From positions 62,001 through 126,000 of the forward strand of contig NZ_QVNU01000009.1 in assembly GCF_003545715.1 (NCBI RefSeq): DNA of 64,000 nucleotides, given 5' to 3'. The notes beneath the pieces are model-generated. The model saw only the letters and a program-made list of their open reading frames with translations. It made no database searches and was not told the origin of the DNA. The translations under genes were made by a program, and so were the position numbers. The first letter of the stretch is position 1; the number at the start of each line of letters is the position of its first letter. Below are positions 42,949 to 50,961 of the stretch, one piece after another. The stretch is from Taibaiella koreensis. GTDB lineage: Bacteria > Bacteroidota > Bacteroidia > Chitinophagales > Chitinophagaceae.

Positions 42949-43221
42949 TCATAACGATCTTTGCAGTTCGGCCGCCCATTCTTCGGCAGAGAAGTATACG
43001 GTATGATGGCTGTCCATATCAAGCTTGTCCAGGATACTGACAGGATTGTCGTCGCCGGTAAAATGAATGAAATACTTGTAAATCTGTTGCTCGCTGTCGG
43101 TGACTTCCTGTAAGCCGCCGTGATGCAGCTGAGAAAGCTCCTCCCCGGTAATACCCAATAAATGGGCGAGATGCTGTTGTTGTTCCTGTTCGCTCCGTTG
43201 GGGCATATGTTGCTCATTCAT
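42949..43221 (-). CDS. Small hypothetical protein, 90 residues
   Basis: MNEQHMPQRSEQEQQQHLAH opens a Gln- and Glu-rich, probably soluble protein. Middle: LLGITGEELSQLHHGGLQEV, then IYKYFIHFTGDDNPVSILDK and a C-terminus YFSAEEWAAELQRS. The clear alpha/beta pattern, the position against the shared terminator and the absence of a better frame support coding. Another ATG at 43206 is possible. No known family. It is convergent with the DUF5686 gene. Confidence 0.6.
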   Translation of the reverse strand: MNEQHMPQRSEQEQQQHLAHLLGITGEELSQLHHGGLQEVTDSEQQIYKYFIHFTGDDNPVSILDKLDMDSHHTVYFSAEEWAAELQRSL

Positions 43222-43322
43222 AGATCGTCACACCGTTTATGACATAACAGCCCTGCCTGGAAATTGTTGGACTGCAGCCAGAGACAACCAGCCAAAATAT
43301 TTTTTTGCGGATTGGCATTACA

Positions 43323-43344
43323 CACTGACATAGGGCTGTCAGTG
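43323..43344. promoter_or_regulatory. Inverted repeat overlapping a promoter, candidate operator
   Basis: CACTGACA (43323-43330) and TGTCAGTG (43337-43344) form a perfect inverted repeat with a 6-base spacer. The site sits eight bases upstream of a -7 box (TAGTTTTG, 43353-43360), where a repressor of TetR or MarR type would block the promoter. No such regulator gene is in the window. Confidence 0.5.
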
Positions 43345-43352
43345 GGCGGCGC

Positions 43353-43360
43353 TAGTTTTG
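43353..43360 (+). promoter_or_regulatory. Candidate -7 box for the 59-residue gene
   Basis: TAGTTTTG matches TAnnTTTG exactly, 17 bases before the ATG at 43378. The -33 region is occupied by the inverted repeat and shows no TTTG. Confidence 0.4.
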
Positions 43361-43377
43361 TACTCTAAACGCAGAAT

Positions 43378-43557
43378 ATGAGACCCTTTTATCGTGTGCT
43401 GAGCTATATCGTAATGATCCTGCAATCGCTGGCCATCCTGGTCTTGCTGCATTATTGTTGTGAAAAACCCGGCCGGCCGGATACTGCTGCAGGGGCGGAA
43501 AGCCACAATATGGTGGTAACAACTTTTCAAAAAGATTCTTGTTGGTACAATAATTAA
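43378..43557 (+). CDS. Small membrane protein, 59 residues
   Basis: MRPFYRVLSYIVMILQSLAI begins a short protein with one hydrophobic segment (SYIVMILQSLAILVLLHY), then CCEKPGRPDTAAGAESHN and the end VVTTFQKDSCWYNN. The CCE after the segment could be a lipobox-like site but the spacing is late. A -7 box and an operator-like inverted repeat lie upstream, which supports expression. It is followed by an SDR remnant. Function unknown. Confidence 0.5.
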   Translation: MRPFYRVLSYIVMILQSLAILVLLHYCCEKPGRPDTAAGAESHNMVVTTFQKDSCWYNN

Positions 43558-43587
43558 AATCATAACCAATGAGTCTCTTAAGGTAAG

Positions 43588-43677
43588 GTGGCCCTGGTAA
43601 CCTGGTTAAACCCGGACAAAGCCTCTTTCGTTACCGGCGCGTATTATCCCGTCGATGGCGGCTATCTTGCCCGTTAA
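43588..43677 (+). pseudogene. C-terminal remnant of a short-chain dehydrogenase (SDR)
   Basis: The frame reads [20 protein letters not shown] and PVDGGYLAR before a TAA. This is the typical C-terminal end of SDR enzymes (the pattern asFVTGa-x-y-PVDGGy). Only about 29 codons remain; the Rossmann GxxxGxG and catalytic YxxxK parts are missing and stops close the frame upstream. It is probably what is left after a deletion that joined this tail to the 59-residue gene. Confidence 0.75.
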
Positions 43678-43785
43678 GCCACGAGCACGTGACGAGGAAA
43701 TGGTTTCGCCAGGGACCGCTTTTCCCGGCGCAGCAAGATGGTCAACCATAATGCCTTTGTGCTGTTACCTGTTAAAACCATCTTT

Positions 43786-45138
43786 ATGTTCAGCGCCATT
43801 AAAAACGCGATCCACCTTTTAAAAAGCGTCGACTTCGCGGCGCTCAGCCGTATCTCCGAAAAAATAGACCTGTCTAAAGTAATGGAGACCGTCGCCGCTA
43901 TGGATGATAAGCAGCTTGCCGGTCTGATGAAAATGCTGGAGCAGGGCGGGGGACATAAGAAAGCGCTGCCGCCCGTCGACGGCGATTTTTACGATCTCAG
44001 CCATATGCTCAGCGAGCCGGACCGCGCCCTGCAATTGCAGGTAAGAGCCTTTATGGAAACCGAGATACAGCCCATCATCAACGAATATTGGCTCAAAGCA
44101 GAATTTCCCTTCGGGATAGTGGAAAAGCTGGCCGGCCTCAACATCTGCGGGCTTACTTACGAAGGGTATGGCTGTCCCAACCGCTCTTTTCTCATGGAAG
44201 GGATCGTTGCTATGGAGATGGCGCGTATCGATACATCCATATCCACCTTTTTCGGTGTGCAAAGCGGCCTGGCTATGGGTTCCATTTACCTGCTGGGTTC
44301 CGAAGAGCAAAAGCAGGAATGGCTGCCGGGCATGCAGCAGTTGAAGATCATGGGGGCCTTTGGTCTTACCGAACCGGAAGTAGGATCGGGGGCAGCAGGT
44401 GGGCTGACCACTACTGCCAAACGCAAGGGCGACACCTGGGTGCTGAACGGGCAAAAGAAATGGATCGGCAATGCCACCTTTGCTGACGTGCTGGTAATAT
44501 GGGCGCGCGATCTCGATGATAACGAGGTTAAGGGTTTCCTGCTCCGTAAAAATACGCCTGGTTTCAGTGTAGAAAAGATGGCGGATAAAATGGCGCTCCG
44601 CGTGGTGCAGAATGGCCTGATCACTTTAAAAGATTGCATGGTAGCCGAGGCAGACAGGCTGCAGCTGGCCAACTCTTTCAAAGATACCGCTAAAGTGCTG
44701 CGCATGACCCGTGCCGGTGTGGCCTGGCAGGCTGTGGGCTGCGCCCGCGGCGCTTATGAGCATGCCCTGCGCTATACGCGGGAACGAAAGCAGTTTGGCC
44801 GTCCTATTGCAGCTTTTCAGCTTATCCAGAACCACCTGGTGGAAATGTTGTCTAACCTTACGGCAATGCAGACCCTGTGCTACCGCTTGTCGCAGCTGCA
44901 GGACGATGGCGTGCTGAAGGATGAGCATGCTTCGCTGGCCAAAGTCTTTTGTTCCTTGCGCACCCGCGACATCGTGAGCAAGGCGCGGGAGGTGATGGGG
45001 GGCAATGGTATTCTGCTCGAGTACAACGTCGCCCGTTTTGTCGCCGACGCGGAAGCGATCTATTCTTACGAAGGTACCAAAGAGATCAACTCGCTCATTG
45101 TAGGCAGGGCGATCACAGGGTATAGCGCCTTTGTATAA
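43786..45138 (+). CDS. Acyl-CoA dehydrogenase (glutaryl-CoA dehydrogenase-like)
   Basis: 450 residues from the ATG at 43786 (MFSAIKNAIHLLKSVDFAAL). An N-terminal extension of about 60 residues precedes the catalytic core. Core motifs: LSEPDRALQLQVRAFMETEI, the FAD signature IMGAFGLTEPEVGSGAAGGL, WVLNGQKKWIGNATFADVLV, YTRERKQFGRPIAAFQLIQN and the end REVMGGNGILLEYNVARFVA with YSYEGTKEINSLIVGRAIT, where the Glu of YEGT is the expected catalytic base. The enzyme oxidises an acyl-CoA at C2-C3 and passes electrons to ETF. The sequence type is closest to glutaryl-CoA dehydrogenases, but the substrate is not proven. It ends directly before the tandem repeat array. Confidence 0.9.
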   Translation: MFSAIKNAIHLLKSVDFAALSRISEKIDLSKVMETVAAMDDKQLAGLMKMLEQGGGHKKALPPVDGDFYDLSHMLSEPDRALQLQVRAFMETEIQPIINEYWLKAEFPFGIVEKLAGLNICGLTYEGYGCPNRSFLMEGIVAMEMARIDTSISTFFGVQSGLAMGSIYLLGSEEQKQEWLPGMQQLKIMGAFGLTEPEVGSGAAGGLTTTAKRKGDTWVLNGQKKWIGNATFADVLVIWARDLDDNEVKGFLLRKNTPGFSVEKMADKMALRVVQNGLITLKDCMVAEADRLQLANSFKDTAKVLRMTRAGVAWQAVGCARGAYEHALRYTRERKQFGRPIAAFQLIQNHLVEMLSNLTAMQTLCYRLSQLQDDGVLKDEHASLAKVFCSLRTRDIVSKAREVMGGNGILLEYNVARFVADAEAIYSYEGTKEINSLIVGRAITGYSAFV

Positions 45139-45153
45139 GTTTCGCCATCGGTC

Positions 45154-45590
45154 GGAACGCGAAGCGGTATGAACGGGATGTGTAACCCTGCCGCAAACTG
45201 GTCGCCAGGTTTGGCGTTGCCAGGAAAACATTCAGGCTGCTTCGCATCCCCGACCGTTTTCCCGTTCTGACCGGAACGCGTGATCGGTATGAGCGGGACA
45301 TGTGACTAAACCGCAAACTAGTCGCCAGGTTTGGCGATGCCAGGAAAACATTCAGGCTGCTTCGCATCCCGACCGTTTTCCCTTTCTGACCGGAACGTAT
45401 GATCGGTATGAGCGGGACGTGTGACTAAACCGCAAACTGGTCGCCAGGTTTGGCGATGCCAGGAAAACATTCAGGCTGCATCGCATCCCGACCGTTTTCC
45501 CTTTCTGGCCGGAACCTGCCAGCGAGCGGGACGTATGACTAAATCATAAGCCGGGAAACGATTCAGGCTGTTTCGCACCAAGGACGTTCC
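45154..45590. repeat. Tandem repeat array, 119-bp period, about 3.7 copies
   Basis: The marker GGAAC recurs at 45154, 45273, 45392 and 45511, exactly 119 bases apart. Each unit holds GGTATGAGCGGGAC, ACTAAACCGCAAACT, CGCCAGGTTTGGCG (a 5-bp hairpin with a GGTT loop), CCAGGAAAACATTCAGGCTG and TTCGCATCCCGACCGTTTTC. Units 2 and 3 differ at a few bases; unit 4 is shortened and diverged. 119 is not a multiple of three, so the array is not a peptide repeat. It fills the gap between the convergent acyl-CoA dehydrogenase and CheB genes. Confidence 0.92.
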
Positions 45591-45597
45591 CACTATT

Positions 45598-46176
45598 TTA
45601 GAGAAAATGATTGATCGCTGCCGCCATGGCATAATCGGGCAGCAGCAGGTCGGGGCGAAGCCGGGCCAAAGCGGCCCGGGGCATGACCGGTATTTCGGCA
45701 TTGTCGGGGTCCTGGACAATAATCTGTCCGCCGTGATGGCGTATATATTCCAGGCCCGAAGCACCGTCGTTATTGGCGCCGGAAAGCAGTATGGCCAGTA
45801 CATGATGGCCGAAGGCTTCGGCCGCCGATTGAAAGGTTACGTCGATGCTGGGACGCGACCACAGCACTTTCTCAGAGGCATCCAACGACAAGGAGTGGTC
45901 ACTTTCGATCAGTAAGTGATAATCGGGCGGGGCCAGGTATACCGTACCCGGGGCCAGGTCTTCCTTGTCTTCTGCTTCCTTAACCCTAAGCGGGCAACGG
46001 TCGTTAAGTAAGTGCTCCAGCGAGGAAGCGTCATTTTTGCGATGCAATACGATCACTACAGGAAAGGGCAACCGGGCATCCAGCGCAGTTACCAGCGACA
46101 GGATCACCTTCAGGCTACCGGCAGAACCGCCGATCACCACACATCCGGGTATATTGCTCAGATCACTTTTCGCCAT
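45598..46176 (-). CDS. cheB: CheB-type protein-glutamate methylesterase, catalytic domain only
   Basis: 192 residues, only the esterase domain with no receiver. The Ser-His-Asp triad is visible: VVIGGSAGSLKVILSLVTAL (Ser), FPVVIVLHRKNDASSLEHLL (His) and VLAILLSGANNDGASGLEYI (Asp). The classic enzyme removes methyl groups from glutamates of chemoreceptors. No receptor, CheA or CheW gene is in the window. Its first codons overlap the end of the CheR gene by 19 bases. It closes a five-gene minus-strand operon that starts at 52077 and ends against the tandem repeat array. Confidence 0.92.
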   Translation of the reverse strand: MAKSDLSNIPGCVVIGGSAGSLKVILSLVTALDARLPFPVVIVLHRKNDASSLEHLLNDRCPLRVKEAEDKEDLAPGTVYLAPPDYHLLIESDHSLSLDASEKVLWSRPSIDVTFQSAAEAFGHHVLAILLSGANNDGASGLEYIRHHGGQIIVQDPDNAEIPVMPRAALARLRPDLLLPDYAMAAAINHFL

Positions 46177-46976
46177 ATTTTTTGTTCCGATACCTGCCTG
46201 AATTTTGCATTAGCAGGCGACAGGCGCAACGATTCTTTACTGCCCAATGCCAGGAAGCCCAGCCGCTCCAGGCTGGTATCGAACAGGTCAAAGACCCGCG
46301 CCTGGAGCTCTTTTTCAAAATAGATCAGCACATTCCGGCAAACGATCAGCTGAAACTCGTTAAACGAACTTTCGGCAGCAAGGTTATGCGTAGAAAAGAC
46401 CATGTGCTTTTTAAAGGAAACATCGAAGAGCACTTTATTGTTGCCCGCCGTATAGTAAGAAGAAAAATCGTGCCGGCCACCCGACAGGATATAGTTTTCC
46501 GAATATTGCTTCATATGCTGCATGGAAAATACACCGCTGGCCGCTTGCTGCACCACCTGCGGATTGATGTCGGTGGCATACAGGATCGACTTATGCAGCA
46601 GGTTGGCTTCCCGCAGCAGGATGGCCATGCTGTATACCTCCTCGCCGGTAGAGCAGCCGGCATGCCATACCCTGATGAATGGGTAGGTGGCCAGCAAGGG
46701 CAACACCTCCTTCCGCAAGGCCAGGTAAAAAGCCGGGTCACGGAACATTTCCGTTACATTGACAGTGATTTGCTCAATGAACCGGCCAAAGTAAGCGGTA
46801 TCAGTCCTGAGCCGGAACCGGAACTCCGCAAAACTGGGAAAGCGATCCAGCGCAAACAGCCGGTTGATGCGCCGCTTCAGCGAGGCCTTGGCATAGGCAT
46901 TGAAATCGTAGCCATAGAGATCCTGGATATCGTACAGCAGCAGCGCCATCTCCTCATCGGTAACGAATAAGGTCAT
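46158..46976 (-). CDS. cheR: CheR-type protein-glutamate methyltransferase
   Basis: 272 residues. An N-terminal helical domain (LLYDIQDLYGYDFNAYAKAS, LKRRINRLFALDRFPSFAEF) and the SAM-binding domain FIRVWHAGCSTGEEVYSMAI with ILYATDINPQVVQQAASGVF and FNEFQLIVCRNVLIYFEKEL. The CheR fold transfers methyl from SAM to glutamates. It overlaps the receiver gene by four bases and the CheB gene by 19 bases, so translation is coupled. In this setting the substrate may be the hybrid kinase rather than a chemoreceptor (inference). Confidence 0.93.
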   Translation of the reverse strand: MTLFVTDEEMALLLYDIQDLYGYDFNAYAKASLKRRINRLFALDRFPSFAEFRFRLRTDTAYFGRFIEQITVNVTEMFRDPAFYLALRKEVLPLLATYPFIRVWHAGCSTGEEVYSMAILLREANLLHKSILYATDINPQVVQQAASGVFSMQHMKQYSENYILSGGRHDFSSYYTAGNNKVLFDVSFKKHMVFSTHNLAAESSFNEFQLIVCRNVLIYFEKELQARVFDLFDTSLERLGFLALGSKESLRLSPANAKFRQVSEQKIWRKVI

Positions 46977-47359
46977 GTTCCGGGAGATAAATAACGGTTT
47001 AAGATCCCGGTCAGCAGGTCCATGTCGATGGGCTTGGCGATGTACTCAGTAGCGCCCGCGCTAAGGCATTTTTCCCGGTCGCCCTGCATGGCCTGCGCTG
47101 TTACGGCTACCACCGGGAACGTCTTCAGCTTTTCCTCACTACGGATCTGCTGGAGGGCCTGGTAGCCGTCCATATCGGGCATCATCATGTCCAGCAGCAT
47201 CATACCAATACCGGTATCGGCCACTATCATCTCTATTCCTGTGCGCGCGTCGCCTGCAGTGAGTACTTCGTAGCCACGTGAGCGCAGTACCAGGCTCAGC
47301 GCAAAGATGTTGCGGGAGTCGTCGTCGACGATCAGGATACTTTTCTTTTTCTCTGCCAT
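46973..47359 (-). CDS. Single-domain response regulator receiver
   Basis: 128 residues, a lone CheY-like receiver. Acidic pocket KKSILIVDDDSRNIFALSLV, acceptor aspartate in GMMLLDMMMPDMDGYQALQQ, conserved Thr in FPVVAVTAQAMQGDREKCLS and lysine in ATEYIAKPIDMDLLTGIL. No output domain. It resembles the third receiver of the neighbouring hybrid kinase (shared DDDxRNIFxL and AMxGDREKC), which suggests duplication and detachment. It overlaps CheR by four bases and follows the large hybrid kinase by only three bases. Confidence 0.94.
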   Translation of the reverse strand: MAEKKKSILIVDDDSRNIFALSLVLRSRGYEVLTAGDARTGIEMIVADTGIGMMLLDMMMPDMDGYQALQQIRSEEKLKTFPVVAVTAQAMQGDREKCLSAGATEYIAKPIDMDLLTGILNRYLSPGT

Positions 47360-47362
47360 ACG

Positions 47363-50300
47363 TTATACATTACCTTGTTTGTCGTAAAGCCATACCCGGA
47401 GCAGCGAAATGAGCTGATCGATATCTACCGGCTTGGATATATAGTCGGAAGCGCCGGCGGCAATACACTTTTCCCGGTCGCCCAGCATGGCTTTTGCTGT
47501 TACAGCGATCACCGGCATGTGTTTGAATACAGGATGCTGCCGTATCTTAGTGGTGCTCTCGTAGCCGTCCATTTGCGGCATCATCATATCCATCAGCACA
47601 ATGTCGGTTTCGGGATGCTGCTCCAGCTGGAGCAGGGCCTCTGCACCGTCAGTTGCCGTAACCACATGGATATGGTGCTTTTCCAGCGCTTTTGTGAGCG
47701 AAAAGATATTACGCACGTCATCGTCGGCGATCAGAACGGTTTTTCCTTCGAGCAAATGCGCCCTGGCGTCGGCCAGGTATCCCGGGCGGTGCTCATCCTG
47801 CTTCTTTTCTTCGACCAGGTGCAGGAACAGGGCCACCTCGTCAAGGATACGTTTGTAAGAATGGGCGGTCTTCACTACTATAGAATCGGCATATTGGCGA
47901 ATGCGGCTTTCCTCTGCAGGCGACAGGTTCTTACCGGTAAAGATGATAATGGGTACATCTTCCATTCCTTCCGTTGTTTTTACCGTTTCCAGGGTATCGT
48001 AGGCATTACGGTCGGGAAGGCCCATGTCCAGGATCACACAATCTACTTTCTGATCCTGTAATATGCTTATGCTGCCGGCCACACTGTGCTGTATGCTGGA
48101 GCTCACCTGGTAGCTTTCGAGAAAAAGAGAAAGCGCCTGGGCGTGCTTGGCATTTTCCTCCACGATCAATACCTGTTTCGGGCTACGGGTAAGGGCTTCT
48201 TCCAGCTTGCTGAATATCTGCTGCATTTGCTCCAGGGCCACCGGCTTGTTGATGAAATCCACTGCACCGTGCATCCTGCTCTCCCGCTTGGCTTCCAGCG
48301 AAGACATAATGTGTACGGGAATATGACGTGTACCGGGATCGGATTTAAGTCCGTCCATTACTTCCCATCCATCCATTACGGGCAGCTGGATATCGAGCAA
48401 TATCGCCTGGGGCTTATATTCCCGGGCCATTTGCAGTCCCTGATCTCCCCTTACGGCCACAACGCCCTTGTAGCGCTGCTTACGGGTAAATTGCAATAAT
48501 GCTCCGGCAAACGCCGTATCGTCCTCGATGATCAGGATCGTTTTATCGCCCGGTTGCAGGTTGTGGCGATCGTCGTCGATCTCATCGGGTATTACGGCAG
48601 CAAGGTGCCTTGCCTTTTTTACAGAGACCTCGATCGGACTGCTTTCAGCCAGCAGCGGCGGCAACATAGATTCGTGGCGTATATTTTTTGCAGGATGGGT
48701 TATGGGCAAAGTCAGCGTAAAGGCACTGCCTTTCCCCACTTCGCTGGCCACCGTTACCTCTCCACCCATAAGCCGCGCCAGCTGGCGGCTGATGGAAAGA
48801 CCAAGGCCTGTGCCGCCGTATTTCCGTTTAGTAGAACCATCGGCCTGGGTAAAGGCCTCGAATACGATATCGAGCTTATCGCAGGCGATACCTACGCCGG
48901 TATCTTCAACAATGAATTGCAGCATACCCGGATCCACCGGCGAATGCCGCAGGCGCAACAACACATGACCGGTTGTGGTAAACTTAAGCGCATTGGACAG
49001 CAGGTTTTTCAGTATCTGCTCCAGCTTCATCCGGTCGGTCTCGATCATGGTCTGGTCTTTCAGATCGTTGTCGATGCGGAAAGTGATCTGTTTTTCTTTA
49101 GCGATGGGTTGGAAAAGACCGTTAAGGCCATCGGCCAGCTCCGACAGGGGCAGAGGTGCATAGTCTACATCCATTTTGCCCGCCTCTATTTTGGACAGGT
49201 CCAGCAGTTCGTCGATAAGGTCGAGCAGCCCGCTGCCTGAGTTAAAGATGACCCTCGCCGACTCTTTCTGATCTTCATTCAGGTTTTGCTCATTGTTCTC
49301 CGAAAGGTAGCGGGACAGCAGCAGGATAGAGTTGAGCGGGGTACGGAGCTCGTGGCTCATATTGGCCATGAATTCTGATTTGTAACGGGTACTAAGCTCC
49401 AGCTCCTCAGCCTTCTTCTGTATCTCTGTGTTCCGTTCGCTGATGATATGGTTGCGTTGCTCCAGCTCAAAGTTGCTTTGCTGCAACTCTTCCTGCTGCA
49501 CCTTGAGCTCCTCTTCCGAGGTTTGTAGCTTTTGCGTATGCGCTTCGAGCTCGGCATTCATATTCTCCAGCTCACTATGCTGTGCCTGTAGCTCTTCCGA
49601 CTGTGCCTGCGTTTCTTCCAGCAGCTCCTGCAGCTTCTTATGGTTGGCCGCACCGGCAATAGCTGTGCCTGCATTTTGCGCCACGCTTTTGATAAAGGCC
49701 AGGTCGCGGTCGGTATATAGCCTGATAGCCGCCAGCTCCAGTACCCCTATAGGCAGGCTCTCGTTGAATATGGGGAAGGCGATCACCGATCGCGGTCTTA
49801 TATTACCGGTAGCATGGCTTACCGTCACGTATTCGGGATCCACATCTTCAAGAATGATCTCGCTCTCGTTGAGCAATGCCTGTCCCACCACGCCTTGTCC
49901 TACCGGTATCTGCCGGCGCGTGGTTTCCAGCAGAGAGTAGCCGCTGGTCAGCATCAGGTTGTCGTCTTCCAGCAAATATAGCGCACCCACATGGCTGCCT
50001 GTATAGGCGGTCACATATTCGATGATCTGGTAGCTGAGCACCGTAAGGTCCTTTTCACCCACCATTTTTTCATTAAGCCGTGCCAGGCCGCTTTGCAGCC
50101 ATTCATTATCCGATAGCTTGCTGAAGGAAAAGGATAAGGATTCGGCCATGCGGTTGAGCGCGACAGAAAGGCTGCCGAGGGTATCGCGTTGTTTGTCGTC
50201 GATGCGGGTATCATAGTCGCCTTCAGCTATTCTCCCTGCAAGACCCTGGATCACATCAATACGGCGCGTCATTTCTGCGTCTTTGTCTTCCAGCTCCTTT

Positions 50301-50935
50301 TGCAGGCGTATACGTTCACGCACATCCTTCAGTATCCTCAGGTAAAAGACCGAGGAAACCAGGATGGCCAGCAGCGCAGCGATGATGATCACTATTGGTG
50401 TGAAGAAGGCAAATTTCTGCTGTGTTTGGGTGCGTAGCTGCAACAGGCGGTTCTCCTCGGCCATCATGCGGTTTACCTGTGCCCGCACGCTGTCCATATA
50501 TACCTTGCCCTGTTTCATATCGGTATAGTCTATCGGCCGGGCATTTTTTTTCAGATCGATGAGGGCCTGTAGCCGGCTGCCGCGTTGGATCAGGGTTTTC
50601 CGCAGCACACCGCCATTGGTTTGCTGCAAGGCATTGTCGCCGGTAAGTGAAATCGCTTTGTCCAGGTTACCCAGGGCTTTTTGATAGGCGCCCTTGTAGG
50701 GATCCAGGAAGGTTTCATCGCCTGTCAGCAGGAAGCCTCGCTGGCCGGTTTCCGCGTCTTTGAGAAACGACATTACATTTTCAAGAGTGGTGCGTACCTC
50801 GTTTGTATGCTTTACCTGGCGGGCACTATCGAGCAATTGCTGGATACAGAGGTAGGAAAATACCGAGCTGATGACAAGCAAGAGGATTGATAGCCCAAAG
50901 CCTATGCGCAGGTTATTGTTGGTTGAAGTCTTCAT
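47363..50935 (-). CDS. Large hybrid histidine kinase, CHASE3-HAMP-GAF-HisKA-HATPase with three receivers
   Basis: 1190 residues. Two membrane segments flank a CHASE3 domain (FLKDAETGQRGFLLTGDETF), the second being FFTPIVIIIAALLAILVSSV. A HAMP-like region and a GAF domain (LTVLSYQIIEYVTAYTGSHV) are followed by a long coiled coil rich in Glu and Gln. HisKA: SEFMANMSHELRTPLNSILL with the phospho-histidine. ATPase: IVEDTGVGIACDKLDIVFEA and KYGGTGLGLSISRQLARLMG. Three receivers follow: KTILIIEDDTAFAGALLQFT (LLDIQLPVMDGW), KQVLIVEENAKHAQALSLFL (ILDMGLPDRNAY) and KTVLIADDDVRNIFSLTKAL (LMDMMMPQMDGY). The second lacks a full acidic pair (EEN), so it may differ in phosphorylation. First-line sensor of the operon with CheR and CheB. 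Confidence 0.93.
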   Translation of the reverse strand: MKTSTNNNLRIGFGLSILLLVISSVFSYLCIQQLLDSARQVKHTNEVRTTLENVMSFLKDAETGQRGFLLTGDETFLDPYKGAYQKALGNLDKAISLTGDNALQQTNGGVLRKTLIQRGSRLQALIDLKKNARPIDYTDMKQGKVYMDSVRAQVNRMMAEENRLLQLRTQTQQKFAFFTPIVIIIAALLAILVSSVFYLRILKDVRERIRLQKELEDKDAEMTRRIDVIQGLAGRIAEGDYDTRIDDKQRDTLGSLSVALNRMAESLSFSFSKLSDNEWLQSGLARLNEKMVGEKDLTVLSYQIIEYVTAYTGSHVGALYLLEDDNLMLTSGYSLLETTRRQIPVGQGVVGQALLNESEIILEDVDPEYVTVSHATGNIRPRSVIAFPIFNESLPIGVLELAAIRLYTDRDLAFIKSVAQNAGTAIAGAANHKKLQELLEETQAQSEELQAQHSELENMNAELEAHTQKLQTSEEELKVQQEELQQSNFELEQRNHIISERNTEIQKKAEELELSTRYKSEFMANMSHELRTPLNSILLLSRYLSENNEQNLNEDQKESARVIFNSGSGLLDLIDELLDLSKIEAGKMDVDYAPLPLSELADGLNGLFQPIAKEKQITFRIDNDLKDQTMIETDRMKLEQILKNLLSNALKFTTTGHVLLRLRHSPVDPGMLQFIVEDTGVGIACDKLDIVFEAFTQADGSTKRKYGGTGLGLSISRQLARLMGGEVTVASEVGKGSAFTLTLPITHPAKNIRHESMLPPLLAESSPIEVSVKKARHLAAVIPDEIDDDRHNLQPGDKTILIIEDDTAFAGALLQFTRKQRYKGVVAVRGDQGLQMAREYKPQAILLDIQLPVMDGWEVMDGLKSDPGTRHIPVHIMSSLEAKRESRMHGAVDFINKPVALEQMQQIFSKLEEALTRSPKQVLIVEENAKHAQALSLFLESYQVSSSIQHSVAGSISILQDQKVDCVILDMGLPDRNAYDTLETVKTTEGMEDVPIIIFTGKNLSPAEESRIRQYADSIVVKTAHSYKRILDEVALFLHLVEEKKQDEHRPGYLADARAHLLEGKTVLIADDDVRNIFSLTKALEKHHIHVVTATDGAEALLQLEQHPETDIVLMDMMMPQMDGYESTTKIRQHPVFKHMPVIAVTAKAMLGDREKCIAAGASDYISKPVDIDQLISLLRVWLYDKQGNV

Positions 50936-50961
50936 GTTTACTTATAGATTGTAACACTGCG

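Noticed and set aside
45113-45367. Antisense open frame with internal peptide repeat across the tandem repeat
   Set aside because: The 119-bp period changes frame each unit, so the repeated peptide text is partial and not maintained; it also overlaps the acyl-CoA dehydrogenase end.
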